Shown here one piece after another: positions 52,593 through 64,000 of a DNA stretch of 64,000 nt (positions are counted from its first letter, which is position 1; every line of letters starts with the position of its first letter). The position numbers and the translations under genes are program-made. Origin of the DNA: Hydractinia symbiolongicarpus (lineage: Eukaryota; Cnidaria; Hydrozoa; Anthoathecata; Hydractiniidae); assembly GCF_029227915.1 (NCBI RefSeq), contig NC_079886.1:17026501-17090500 (forward strand). Direction: 5' to 3'. The notes below the pieces were generated by a model, which saw nothing but the letters and a program-made list of their open reading frames with translations, made no database searches and was not told the DNA's origin.

Positions 52593-54061
52593 AGAAAGTG
52601 AATAATAATAAACGTCAAAGCAGAAGCACACATACAAAACGAAATAACTTTTTTCGAATTTGCAGTACCAGGCCACTATGCAAGCATTAAAAAGCGCATT
52701 TTCACTTAAAAAGAAAACGGAACGAAAACTTTCAGAAAGTGGTTACGGACTGGTTACGGACTTTGCTTCGTCATTTAATGTTCAGTGGCCTACAACATAG
52801 AATCTCTAGAAAGTGTCGTTACCACAACCATGGGTCAAATAACGGTTAAACAATGTTGATACATAAGTGTTTTTAACACTGACCTGGCTTAATGTATAAA
52901 TAATCGAAAAATAAGGAAAGCATCGTTTTAGCTTATTTTCTGCAACCAAAAAACCTGCATTCTACTGTATGTGGTTGTCAGTCTTATCATAGAGTCAAAT
53001 TTGAGGACATTCAAGGACATTTAATGAGAATTAATCTTTTTTTAAAAGATAACGGTATTATCACAAAAAAAAACTTCAGAGATTCGAGAACATTTTCATG
53101 TTACTTGAGGAGTTTTGAGGATACTTTTCAAAATTAAGGAGAATTGAGGAGTTTTGAGAAGGCGTGACAACCTTTCTACACGGGTGCGTCCTTGGAGGAA
53201 AGGTGCGTCGTACTCATAGTGACATAGTGATGCAGCTCAAATTATTTTTTGAAGCATTTTTAAACACTGTTTACACAGCCAATCATCAACTTAATTTTTT
53301 CAAAGGTCTTTCCGGTTTCCAAGGCTCTAACAATTCCTTAAATTTTTCATATCAATCAAGTATAACAAAATCCATATTAGAAAACAAGTTTATACGAGAA
53401 ATCAGAAACATGAGATACAAAAAGCAGTGATGCATAAGATCTCATGCAGCGACAAAAATATATAGCCTTACGTCTTTTGGGCACTATAAAGAGAGTGACA
53501 TTTACAAATGCTGGTAGGTTTAAATAACATGACTCTCTCCTACAGATGAAATCAAAGCAACTAACACACTGAATGAAGAATTTGCTCTAACGCAATATTG
53601 ATGTTACGGATGAGAAATAACTGATAGCATAAACAAAAATAAAAAAAGATATAAAAAAAAATGCAAAAGAATCAGTTCTTTGTGATTTGCTTAAAGGTAA
53701 GAAATAATATTCATGACTTTACTTCAAACTCTTTAAAGGCTCGCAGCAAGCTACTTTAAAAACTTGCGGCAAGGTATACCAACTCGTGACAAAGTGCACC
53801 AACACGCGACATGTCCACCACATGATTAAAACGTTGTACCGACTTGTGAAATAGTGTGCCAACTCGCGACATGTTTTACAGCATAACAAGTACTAATAAT
53901 ACATAAGTGTTCTCAGAGAAGGCTCACAAAAATCGACAAGATTTTAGCACACACAATCTACACTGCGTGCTATCAAAAACAGACTTATACAGCAAGACAA
54001 GCATTAAAATTCACAATTATTTACTACCATATATTCATAGTAAAAAAATATTCAGACGACG
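52593..54061. other. Intergenic between MRPL54 and SGTA, with degenerate CGACATG repeats
   Basis: At 53750-53885, phrases such as CCAACTCGCGACATG, CCAACACGCGACATGTCCACC and ACTCGTGACAAAGTGCACC recur irregularly. A duplication GGTTACGGACTGGTTACGGACTT is at 52741-52763. No gene is recognised. Confidence 0.4.
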
Positions 54062-57000
54062 TTAATTCCCACCGCCAGATGGTGGTGGATCATCTTCTTT
54101 TGTAGGCGGAGTTTCGGTCGGATGTTGTCCTTGCTGGAACTGCGACCTTAAATTGTTGACAAGGTCTGGATTGGTTTGACGCATTTGTTCAGCGAATTGT
54201 TGTGTTCTAAATTTCAAGGCATACAGACGTAAGTAAATGCGGTAATATATATATTTTTCGAAAAAAACTCCTTTGAAAAAAATTGTGTTAAGTTACAGGT
54301 ATGTGTTAAATTCCTTTCTTGTTCTAATTAAGATAAAACGCCAAATTATTTTTCCTGATTTTCTTAATCTTAACAGTTGCTCAATATTTTTACACACATT
54401 TTTTTAATACATCAGCAGTCAGTGTATTAGCCAGTATTTAAAATTTGAATATATAGTTTAACTTCCAATCAGACTGTTGCTAATAGAATGCATAGATGAG
54501 TTTGGGGTTCGGTCTTAAATTGGGAACTCTTTATCGACTTTAAAAATACTGCAGAAACGAGATGTTGTGGAGCAGATACAAACATAACATAGTTAATACA
54601 AACTTGCAACACAAAGGTCATTTAAAAAACAAACTGGGATGCAGGATAACACATGCAACAGGCTTCCTTGCAACACAACGTTCTGTATATGACAAATCTG
54701 TTTCAGAAATTCCAGGTTTCCAAGGAGGGAAGGAAGGGAGTAAATAGCAATGAGTCCGTATTAACACTCTACAAGCACAAATTTCAAAGAAAAGGTGCAG
54801 ACAGCCTAATTTTAGAATTCATAATAACACCTACGCATTCATTATATTCCCCAAGTCAAGACCAGCTGGCATTTGAAATCCAGTGCCAACCCCTTCAGGT
54901 TGGGGATTTGCCGTAGCCTCTTCTCCTGTATTTTCTTGTGGTGGTTGTGAAGGAGGCGGGCCACCCATCATACTAGAAAACCTAAAAAAAAAATTCATTG
55001 TGTGCAAGACATGTGCATTACATTGTTTTGACATCTAGATATAAAAAACTGGCTTACATATTTTGCATTTGTGGATTCTGCATAAAACTTTGAGCCTAAG
55101 AAATAAATGGCAAAATATACTACAGTATCTAGATAGTACAAATATTTCTGCTTGATCAACTATGCTGTACTTTGACCAGACCAAAATTTGAATATCCTTG
55201 AGGTACTGTTTTTCTAGCACTATCTATAATTATTCTGAAAGCTCTAACAATATCTCTTGATTTTGTATTTTAAGCAGTCGTCAATTTTCATTATCAATTT
55301 CTCTTACAAGATCGTAATGTTAAACAATTGCTGTAAATGTTACTTAACATAACTCAAAAAATTGCTTCATACCATGTTCATAACTGCAGGATTTGAAAGA
55401 AGTGATCCCAGATCAAGTCCTGCCAGAGGATTTGCAGCTGTTGGAGCTATAATTATGGAAAATAAAAAACTTTGTTTTTATTTTACAAAGACAGTCTGGT
55501 GTTTTTCTGTATAAATTTACATAAAACTCGACCACCGTAAAAATTTAATGTAAAAAATCACCACTAACCTGCTGCTACACTGGGTTGTTCTGATTTCATC
55601 TGCTCTCTTGCCAGTTCTAAATTTTGTTTGTAGGAATTATTTGAAGGTTCCAGATGGACAGCCTGAAAAATGACAATAGATTTCAATACATTCAACAGTC
55701 AATTACATTTTTCGTGATATAGCTGAATCAAAAGTTGAATAATTGTTCCAAACCTTTTCGTAACAGCGAATTGACTTCTCGTATTTTTTTCCATTCAAGT
55801 ATACTAATCTAAAATCGACAAAATGAACATTTACATTGGAATGTTAACAGTAGGGCAGTATATTTTTCCACAACCCTATTAAAAATGAAAACCGAAAGAA
55901 GCGGTGTTAACCATTACCACAATGCTTAACGCATTTAAATAAGTGTACCTAACTTCAAATTCCTATTTTCAATTTTTTTTTATGTGGTGACGAAATGCAA
56001 TTAAATGCACCGGTTTTAAAACAAATTTTCGAAAACAGCAAGATTAGGAACTTTGATATGTGAAATATTCATTTTTTTGTTTTGCATTTTTGCCCATATC
56101 CCAGAGTAAACCCAAAAATGGGATAATAAAATGTCTATGTTCAAATTAAATTTCCAGAGCATAATCACAAAACTAATAACGTCAGGGTTTTGTTTAAAAT
56201 AGAAATTCTGTGTATGAAACAGCCACTGATTTAATTCTTCAGATATGAAAACATAATATTTTATGATTTCACAGAAAAGAATATCTCCTTAATAAAACCC
56301 CAGCATAAATTAACTTTTAAATTTTTAATAAATAAATACTCAGGGAATCTCATTGGTCATTTGCAATAAGCTGTGAGTATAAGATGCCAAACTTAGTACC
56401 CAGACACTATCAATTGTTGCATAAGAGAGAGTAAAAACGAAAAATATAATGTACCCCATTCTGCCATAGGCTTTGCTATAATTTGCATCAATTGACAAGG
56501 CTTTTTCACAATCAACAATAGCTTTTTCGTTTTCATTTAACTTAGTATGTGCAGCAGCTCTACAAAGAAGAAAACAAAACATTTCTTGAAGTACACTAAA
56601 CAGAATTTATTAAAAAACTGAATGAAAAGATCAATTTTAGTTCTGCATACCTGTTGCAATAATACACTGCATTACTTGGATTTAAATCAATTGCTTTTGT
56701 ATAACATGTGATTGCTTCTAAATATTGTTCCTGTTTCATCAAGTCATTTCCTAAAATTTAAACTTAATTAGAATAATAAAGAAATTAGGCAAATGTTGAA
56801 GTAAAAACAACTAGCAATTGGGATTTTAATGCAAAGAGGTGTATATCGTCAGTAGTAACAGTAACAGATTAAAAACCTACCCAAATGCAACAAAACCTAA
56901 CGTAACAACTACGCTCCACCATAAACTTATTCTAAGTATTCTAGTGTTTGCTAATCCTTGGGTAACCCATCTCACAAAATCATGTGTGTGACTGTAACTA

Positions 57001-58232
57001 AGGCTTCCCAGCAGTTAAGAAAGATTTTCCTAACTGCCAAGAACCATATCCATTGCTTAAATCTACACTACTGTGCTTGCGACATTGTAGTTTGCTAAAA
57101 AAATCTTGTGATTGTGTGCCATCACATGGAGGTGCACACACACCTGAAACAGAATTGGGTATGCTGTCTTTCAGTCATATGTGTAAAATCCTTGTGCAAA
57201 AGTTCATTTTTGGAGGAAACTGTGGCATGATTGAATAAAGAAATTTCAAAATGCAATTGTACACATTGGTATCTTAGAAACAATTTAGGGCATGCAATGA
57301 TCAATCATTTTTACAAAGCAAAATGTTGGACACAGGCATAAAAATTTTGTCCCCTACGAACGGTAATTAGACCAACTTGGTTCATACATATTTTGTTGAT
57401 TTGTGAAGTCACAAAGCGTACATAGCTTAACAGAAGTTGTAAGAGAATGGATAAAGATTTAAATTTATTGCAATGTTCGAGCGATGAAGAAGACTCACAA
57501 ATATAAAAAATAACACAGTTCATATTTACACTATAATAAACATATTATAAGCAAAACTTCTTATCAAGGTAATTTTCATTTCAGCAGGATCATATACCTT
57601 GGCTTTTTAAGTCTTCTGCTTGCTTTTTATGATCATCTGTCACAGGTTTTGTTTTAGGAGAATTCTAAAAACAACATCAGAAAATCATGAAATTTCTTAG
57701 AATATAACCTAAATGAGTCTCTTCGGGAAAGTCAGATTATAGGAAGGAATTATGCAGCGTGTGTGGAGATAACAGTTTGAGGGAATTACTAATTTTAAAT
57801 GTGTAGTAGAAGTCATTTTAGAAAGGATAAGATCTGAACAATATGTAAATGAATTTACAGATAACAATTTACCATATCTCTTTATGGCATTTCTAATTAC
57901 AAATTTTTAATGAGCTCCAGTAAACTTTTCACTTCAATATACCACACAGAATAAACAAAAACATACATTCAGTGCCACATCACATATGTCTAAAAGGTTT
58001 AATGATGAAGTATTTGAATCTTGCAGACCATAAGCATTCTGTAAACAATCAATTGCAACTAAAATAAGAAACAAACAAAACTTTAGTCAAAATATTGTAA
58101 TACTTTATTTCATAAAAGAATGTTATTTTTACCTTCTAAAGCTTCTGTTCCATCCTCACCCAAACGACCACTTTCTTTTTCGGACTTTAAGAAGTCTATG
58201 ATAGATAATGCAAGCTCATTTCTGGTATTCAT
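54062..58232 (-). CDS. SGTA: Small glutamine-rich TPR co-chaperone
   Basis: Co-chaperone that receives tail-anchored proteins with the BAG6 complex and binds Hsp70/Hsp90 via TPRs; cytosolic. Exons (minus): 58232-58133, 58058-57967, 57664-57598, 56750-56651, 56559-56455, 55808-55754, 55662-55569, 55446-55373, 55095-55058, 54981-54835, 54206-54062 (TAA). All phases agree; 338 aa. The N-terminal dimerisation helices contain [11 protein letters not shown]. Three TPRs cover [40 protein letters not shown] and [18 protein letters not shown]. Then [31 protein letters not shown], a Pro/Gln/Gly-rich stretch, and [20 protein letters not shown] with a short Gln/Pro tail. An acceptor TTTTTCCAG ends 2 nt before the ATG. 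Confidence 0.97.
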
Positions 58233-58236
58233 TTCT

Positions 58237-59886
58237 GGAAAAATATTTTTCTTTTGTTTTTATCTATTAAAGAATAATTACCATAAAGAGATTGGTAAGG
58301 TTATAGGCAATGTAACTGCTCAAAAGAATGAGCTAAAAGCAATCCATTCTCCATTAGCTTTCTTTATTCGCAATGTATTGCTGAATATACGTGTCAGCTA
58401 AAAAAATAGAAGTGACATGCACCTGATTGATAAAAATGCATAAGCACAAGGATTTCCATACCTTTTAAAAAATCTAGATGCGCTTATTTTTTACAATTTT
58501 CCTTAGTGTAAATCTTTTATCCTTGATTTCTTAATCATTTTAGCTAACCACGATCTGCTATTATTATTGTAGATGTTGCAGAAAACATCATGGCACAAAG
58601 ACAGAATACTCTATAGGAATCTCAGATCCTTTGCTTTGAGGAATTAGAATTTTGAATTAAGAGACAGCTAGTCATCATAATGCTAGTTGTTGTTTTTGTT
58701 TTCAGGTCAAATAACATCAGGAAATAAAAAGACTAAAAAGCACTTGGACGGTAACCAGAAGATCAACTTTTCTTGACCTTCATAAGTCTTAGTAGTTATA
58801 TCCCTATCTTTGCTACTTATCTTAAGAAAAAAGGCAGTGAAAGAGATATAAATGAAAAAAAATTGCAAGATGCATTTAATCTTAAGCCAAATGATCACAG
58901 GCCAAAGCAATAGGGATAGTGTGAAACACTCAAATTTAACATTTTTACACTGATATCAGCATTATTGTTTAAGTTATAAAAATAAGGATGAAATCATTTG
59001 ACAAGACAGAAAGCTAGCTATACAATTTGCAGAAGATATTTTATGTTAAAAATGGCAAAGAGAAGACTTAGCAAAATTTTGACTTATAGTTTTTCTACAA
59101 TGTGGATTGACATCATATAACAAATAACATTCCTGGTAGCAACATAACTAAAGATATGGCATTTCTTGTATAAGCGCTATATACAGTGCCGATCGCGAGT
59201 AAAGCTACACATCTTTGAGAGTACGAGTGCAAATAAATGCGAGTAAAATAGTTCAGAGTGAGAGTACAATGCGAGTGCGAGTAAAATAAACGAGAGTAAT
59301 CTTTTTAATAACGCGAGTACGCAATAATTAAACTACCCGCGAGTAAATCTTTAAAAAAATATATCATGTTACTCGCGAGTTATATTAAAGAAAAACATAA
59401 GACATTAATTTTAATTCACCATTTAATTTTTTTTTAATTTAGTTTATAATTAAAAAATAAATTTTTAAGTTCAACTTTTGTGTCTCTTCTTTAAATGCTT
59501 TCGCTACTTTCGTTATGTGAAATCACTTCCAGCATGTTCTTTCGCAAACACAGAGTCAGAATGATATCTAATTATAGTTATGGTGATCAATTGCCACATG
59601 CAGACTTTGCTTTCTGAATATTTTTCAACAAACATTGCTTTATAACTCAGACAACAATCTGTATAATTTTAAAATATCGCCGTAGAAACAGGACGTCACT
59701 AAGCTTGTTATCTTTTTGTTTTTGTTGGGATGTTTAAAGATCGAAGCAACAAAATAACGTGAGGGATTTTTTTTATAAAAAAAAACAGTTTAATGTTTAA
59801 TGATATATTTTTTTAAAAAAATCTAAAAATAAAAAATATTTACATCTAAAAAAATATTTACAAAAAAGTTATTAACTGAAAGAGTT
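58237..59886. other. Intergenic; GCGAGTAAA-type degenerate repeats at 59190-59370
   Basis: Around 59190-59370 the motif GCGAGTA(A/C) or GAGAGTA occurs roughly ten times at irregular spacing, e.g. GATCGCGAGTAAAGC, AATGCGAGTAAAA, CCCGCGAGTAAATC and TACTCGCGAGTT. The last is a palindrome TCGCGA. This may be the body of a decayed repeat. No gene is identified in the stretch. Confidence 0.45.
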
Positions 59887-60435
59887 TTATGACTGCAACA
59901 TGCATGATTTATAATTTTTCTTTGTTCTGTTGCTACGTCGTATAAATTCATCAATTGCACGTTGACAGTCCCTCCATGCACCCGGTGCAGCCATGTTGGT
60001 TGGATAAAACTTCCAACAAAAAGCTTTAACAATATCTTGTTTGTAGCCATCAATCGCAGGTTTTTTAACTCCTCGACAATTTCTTCCTACAAGCTCCTTG
60101 TGGTCAAATAATTTAGCCAGCAACAGATAGCTAAAGTTTTTGAAAGATGTCGCCCCTTGTCTCACTTCATTGGCTATCGGCCAGAATTCGGTCGGAATTT
60201 CTATAGTAGGAGCTGTGTCCACCTTGTATTTTTTTCTATTTAATCTTTCATTTATTTGAAAATCGTCATCATCAATATTCGTCCTCTGCATCGCCTTTAG
60301 TGGAGACAACCCCTGGACTGAAGGTAATGCTTCGTCACTGTCGTCGATAAAGTTTGCGGATAAGGCAATTGCATTCCCTTCCAACGTTATCCAATTTTTT
60401 TCAATGTTTACATTTTTCCCTTTCGGGTTTAACAA
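59887..60435 (-). CDS. BEN-domain protein, single-exon fragment
   Basis: The open frame runs from a stop near 60495 to TGA 59887-59889 but has no ATG at its apparent start (the codon at 60435 is TTG). The first internal ATG is at about 60292 (MQRTN). The C-terminal half fits a BEN domain, a DNA-binding helical fold: LLLAKLFDHKELVGRNCRGV, then AIDGYKQDIVKAFCWKFYP and WRDCQRAIDEFIRRSN. It is probably a terminal exon or transposon-captured exon. Codons up to about LLNPKG overlap the inverted repeat of the adjacent 60425-61570 element. Whether it is a host gene or transposon-borne is not resolved. Confidence 0.6.
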   Translation of the reverse strand: MLNPKGKNVNIEKNWITLEGNAIALSANFIDDSDEALPSVQGLSPLKAMQRTNIDDDDFQINERLNRKKYKVDTAPTIEIPTEFWPIANEVRQGATSFKNFSYLLLAKLFDHKELVGRNCRGVKKPAIDGYKQDIVKAFCWKFYPTNMAAPGAWRDCQRAIDEFIRRSNRTKKNYKSCMLQS

Positions 60436-61570
60436 TTGCGTGGCAGGGAAAAAGATGCAAGCGCTAGGTGAAGTGAGGTCCTTTTTAGTCTATTTCTTCG
60501 CACAAAGGTATCATTCATATTTATATGAACAGTCAGGGAAAACAGCAAATTAGGATATCATAAACTAATTAGGCTATTCACCAAATTAAGAAAGGGATTC
60601 CTAACCTAACTTGGCTATGCTATCCTAATTAGGCCATGAAAAGTTTTTAAAAGCAAAAAAATCACCGTTAACGCGCTATCCACATCTTTATTTCACTCTC
60701 TTTGTGCAGCTAAATTTCAAAATTTTGATATTTGAAAAAATCGTTTCATTCTGGCCAAACATCATCTTTCCACATGAGGGTGTTAATAAGCCGCATACGC
60801 CGTAAAAAGTGCGAGCGTTTTCGGGCGAGCTCGGCGTTTTAAAAAAATTCAGGTATTTGCCCGAAAAAACCTGCATAGTCCCGAACAATGCCCAAAAAAA
60901 AGATTCGCCATAAATGACTCTTGAAGAATTATTTAAAAAAGTATAAAAATTAAAATGAACTCTATCGTAGTAGGTTCTTAAAAGAATTGTTTTTATGGTT
61001 TTTGATAAGATTTACTTGATAAATAACTTATATATAAACTTTATTACCTCCTTTCTCTTCAAGCACGTTCTTTCAACTGTCGTACTCCATGTTTATGTTA
61101 CAGGATGTTGCATTTCGGGAATGTTCTGGGCGAGTTTGGGCGTGTTCGGGAAAGTGCGGGCGGTTGCGGAGGACAACCATTAATTTAATTTGAAAAATTC
61201 GCCCGAATTAAATTTAATTCGAAAAGTCGCCCGAACTCGGCCTTATATATGCGGGCATTTGCGGCTTATCGGCAACCTCTTCTTTCCGCAACCGCCATTT
61301 TAAAAACCGCATTTCGTTTGACATCCTTATAAGGCTATTTGATATCCTAATTAGGTCATTCTCTCAGGAATTAAATATTTTGTCTACCCGTGGTTAGTTT
61401 TCGTTGAAATTTTGATGGGTTGCACAATCAGTAAGAATCAAAACAACAAGTAATATGGATGGAAATATGCGTATTTTTTTTGCAAAAGTTTGTAAAAAAA
61501 AATGGGCTGAAAAAGACCTTTCTACAGCAAGCTTCTGCATCTTTCTGCCTGCCACGCGATTGTTAGACCC
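60425..61570. mobile_element. Non-autonomous DNA element with 40-bp TIRs (TTGCGTGGCAGG family)
   Basis: The left end GGGTTTAACAATTGCGTGGC continues to AAGATGCAAGC; the inverted right end GGGTCTAACAATCGCGTGGC continues to AAGATGCAGAAGC. The TIR is about 40 bp with few mismatches and the element is 1.15 kb. Internal pairs near 60587-60607 and 61336-61356 (ATATCCTAATTAGG-like) may be subterminal repeats. There is no transposase. A 240-bp relative is at 25686-25928. No convincing target-site duplication. Confidence 0.82.
60785..61275. mobile_element. Nested palindromic element, CCCGAA/CGGGC-rich
   Basis: The arms near 60788-60838 (AAGCCGCATACGCC through GGGCGAGCTCGGCG) and 61222-61270 (CGCCCGAACTCGGCC through GCGGGCATTTGCGGCTT) are inverted copies. 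The interior repeats CCCGAA, GGGCGAG and GCGGGCG on both strands. It is much more GC-rich than its host and sits wholly inside the 60425-61570 element. Confidence 0.7.
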
Positions 61571-62275
61571 AGAAAAGGGCCTACCGCGGAAAATGTAAAC
61601 ATTAAAAAAAGAGGTTATATAAATTGTATATGTCATTTATGTGCAGTGTCCAACACAGATGAAAAAAGATGAAGGTAAAAAAACATTTTGACAGTTAGCT
61701 AGCTAGCTAATTTATCTACCTACCTAGCATGGCACTGTCACCATTACACTAAAGAAAGCATTATATTTTAGCTAGCTAGATATTGGAAAATATAGCTTTA
61801 GCTAATAGCTGAAAATAGCCACACCTAGCCAACGGAAAAATGTACATAAAGCCTCTACTTTTTAAAATTCAATATATAATACAAAAGCATTGGGTCGCAC
61901 AAATCGAATTACATCGTTTTGTTTTAAAGAAAATACGAGATTCAACCAGCCAGTCCATTCGACACTTGAGGTCAGAACGACGATAACCATTATGTTACGG
62001 TGTCACAAAAGCACCAAGTTAAGTTTGGCCCACACTACGGGTTAGTCGTCCACGTATTACTTCCTGAATATGAAGGAGATATAGTATTCAACATGCGTTA
62101 GACCTATGTACGTTCCCAAGCCTTGTGGATATAATGAATTCCTATTCTCCATATGCCCCACTTTATCACACAATAGCCTAGATTCAAAACAACAGTGTAC
62201 CATGGAGCGTATTTTCATGTAGCACACTGTAGCGAGGCTCATTAATGTCTGTTGTCGAGTGTAGCAAGCCCTTTC
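61571..62275. other. Intergenic, nothing recognised
   Basis: A short GCTAGCTA-type run lies at 61691-61780 (AGCTAGCTAGCTAATTTATC, TAGCTAGCTAG). No coding content. Confidence 0.4.
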
Positions 62276-63353
62276 TTTCCTTGTAGTACAATGTAGTAAA
62301 GCGTAATTTTTCGTAGCGGTGTGTAGCAGTACGTTATTTTCTGTAGCAGGCCGTAGTGGAACGTATTTCTTTGTAGTAGAGCGTAGTAGCCTGTAGTAGC
62401 ATGTAGTAGCCTGTAGTAGAGCATAGTAGAGCGTATTTCTCTGTAGTACAGTGTAGTAGCCTGTAGTAGAGTGTAGTAGCTTGTAGTATAGTGTAGTAGC
62501 CTGTAGTAGAGCGTAGTAGAATGTATTTCTCTGTAGTAAAGCGTATTTCTCTGTAGTAGAGTGTAGTAGCCTGTAGTAGAGTGTAGTAGAGCGTATTTCT
62601 CTGTAGTAGAGCGTATTTCTCTGTAGTGACGCGTATTTCTCTGTAGTAGAGTGTAGTAGCTTGTAGTAGAGTGTAGTAGCCTGTAGAAGAGCGTAGTAGA
62701 ATTTATTTCTCTGTAGTAAAGCGTATTTCTCTGTAGTAGAGTGTAGTAGCCTGTAGTAGAGTGTAGTAGAGCGAATTTCTCTGTAGTAGAGCGTACTTCT
62801 CTGTAGTAAAGCGTATTTCTCTGTAGTAGAGTGTAGTAGCGTGTAGTACAGTGTAGTAGAGCGTATTTCTCTGTAGCAAGCTCATTTCTCGGTAGTAGAC
62901 AGTATTTCTCTGTAGTAGAGCGTATTTCTCTGTAGTAGAGTGTAGTAGCCTGTAGTAGAGTGTAGTAGCTTGTAGTAGAGTGTAGTAGAACGTAGTAGAG
63001 CGTATTTCTCTGTAGTAGAGTGTAGTAGCTTGTAGTATAGTGTAGTAGCCTGTAGTAGAGCATAGTAGAGCGAATTTCTCTGTGGTAAAGCGTATTTTTC
63101 TGTAGTAGAGTGTAGTAGCTTGTAGTAGAGTGTAGTAGCCTGTAGTAGACTGTAGTAGCTTGTAGTAGAGCGTAGTAGAGTGTATTCCTCTGTAGTAGAG
63201 CGTATTTCTCTGTAGTAGAGTGTAGTAGCCTGCAGTAGAGTGTAGTAGCCTGTAGTAGAGCGTAGTAGTAGAGCGTATTACTCTGTAATAGAGCGTAGTA
63301 CGCTGAAGTAGAGCGTAGTAGCCTGTAGTAGAGTGTGGTACGGCGTATTTTTC
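62276..63353. repeat. Minisatellite, 10-bp base unit organised in two 20-bp variants
   Basis: About 1.08 kb of CTGTAGTAGAGTGTAGTAGC and CTGTAGTAGAGCGTATTTCT units, alternating in irregular order, with occasional 10-bp insertions and point variants. The reverse complement units contain no stop in any frame. The 379-codon minus-strand frame 62242-63381 (Tyr/Leu/Thr-rich) and its overlapping neighbour are therefore by-products, not genes. Confidence 0.95.
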
Positions 63354-64000
63354 TAGTGCTGCGCAACATAGGCATCCACATTTTGAATGTGACTAAAAAG
63401 CCAATTACAATTCATCACTATACAAACTCTGTTTACAAGAAAAATAATTATTCACAGAGCACTATTGTTAAGAAACACAGGGGCTTACAGCAGTTAAGCT
63501 TCATACAAATAGTTTTAAAAAATATTCTAACTTTTCAGTTAAAGTGAACTGGGGAAAAAGGCGTTCAAATGACTACCATCGCCATAATGGTCTCGCACAT
63601 ATACAAACGAAAAATTATCTGGACATCTTCCCACAAAAAGATTCTTATCAGTACATCAATTGTAGTTGGTAGATAAACAAGGCATGATGGCCGATCGCCA
63701 GTGGTCATCATAATATCAGAGACAAAGAAACAAATTTAGCAGACACGCCTAAATATTCATTTTCAATTTCACATCTTGTGTTTTACTGCGCTTTTCAATA
63801 CATACACATTCACATTCAAGTAGATGTTCTAATTTTTTGGCGTAACATACTCTGTACTCAACTTTCTTGGTAACCGGGATCATTACTGCAAAAAGCAAGA
63901 AATCAAATGCGTCAATATAGCTTAGTGGGGATAGGAAAAGAACATTTCTTAACACATTTTTCAAAATCACTTTTTTGAGAGCGTTCGCAGTTATATTACA
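63354..64000. other. Intergenic, nothing recognised
   Basis: The minus-strand frame 63749-63970 has a plausible composition but no signature, and no splice-consistent continuation is visible before the window ends. Confidence 0.35.

Noticed and set aside
52581-52676. Longer N-terminus for MRPL54
   Set aside because: The extra codons run through a strong splice acceptor and are hydrophobic and unlike a presequence. ATG 52580 fits better.
62242-63381. 379-codon minus-strand ORF rich in Tyr, Leu and Thr
   Set aside because: It is produced by a 20-bp repeat that lacks stop codons on that strand in every frame.

Overview
This is nuclear DNA of an AT-rich animal genome, most likely a cnidarian and probably a hydrozoan or other medusozoan. 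The genes are intron-rich with short, clean GT-AG introns. Transposon families typical of cnidarians lie between and inside them (Polinton, Penelope-like, LINE with a PHD-like finger, TTAA and pogo-like DNA elements). Several genes have a splice acceptor only 2-21 nt before the ATG, which would fit spliced-leader trans-splicing. No bacterial-style operons, tRNA or rRNA genes, or CRISPR arrays were seen.

Layout. Left end (785-6095, minus): a STARD3/MLN64-like MENTAL-START cholesterol transporter gene; its last exon was not found. 6.1-18.7 kb: a transposon graveyard. It holds a dispersed repeat, a 295-bp MITE, and a decayed, 5'-truncated Polinton/Maverick (9.26-16.48 kb) with remnants of PolB, small accessory proteins, integrase and a BRO-N gene. 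The Polinton sits between pieces of a repeat family that is also present intact next door. 19.87-22.54 kb (minus): a complete seven-exon gene for a secreted 325-aa protein I do not recognise, with one GC-AG intron. 25.7-33 kb: a MITE, a Penelope-like GIY-YIG fragment with a (TA)n tract, and a TTAA-flanked transposon (29,233-32,860) with a THAP remnant into which a LINE has inserted.

33.3-40.6 kb (plus): a complete HIBCH gene (valine catabolism). 42.9-45.4 kb (plus): a GM2-activator-like secreted ML protein. 46.1-49.2 kb (minus): complete mitochondrial Mn/Fe superoxide dismutase. 49.8-51.35 kb (minus): intronless coding region of TFIIIC subunit GTF3C5. 52.26-52.58 kb (minus): mitochondrial ribosomal protein L54. 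54.1-58.2 kb (minus): complete 11-exon SGTA co-chaperone. 59.9-60.4 kb: a BEN-domain ORF whose 5' end runs into the 40-bp inverted repeat of a 1.15-kb non-autonomous transposon, which itself holds a nested palindromic element. 62.3-63.35 kb: a 10/20-bp minisatellite that creates a spurious 379-codon ORF.

The host genes are unrelated housekeeping functions and show no shared pathway beyond HIBCH, SOD2 and MRPL54 all being mitochondrial. Exon models were built by eye from splice consensus, reading phase and family similarity. Every intron phase agrees in the HIBCH, SOD2, SGTA and secreted-protein models.
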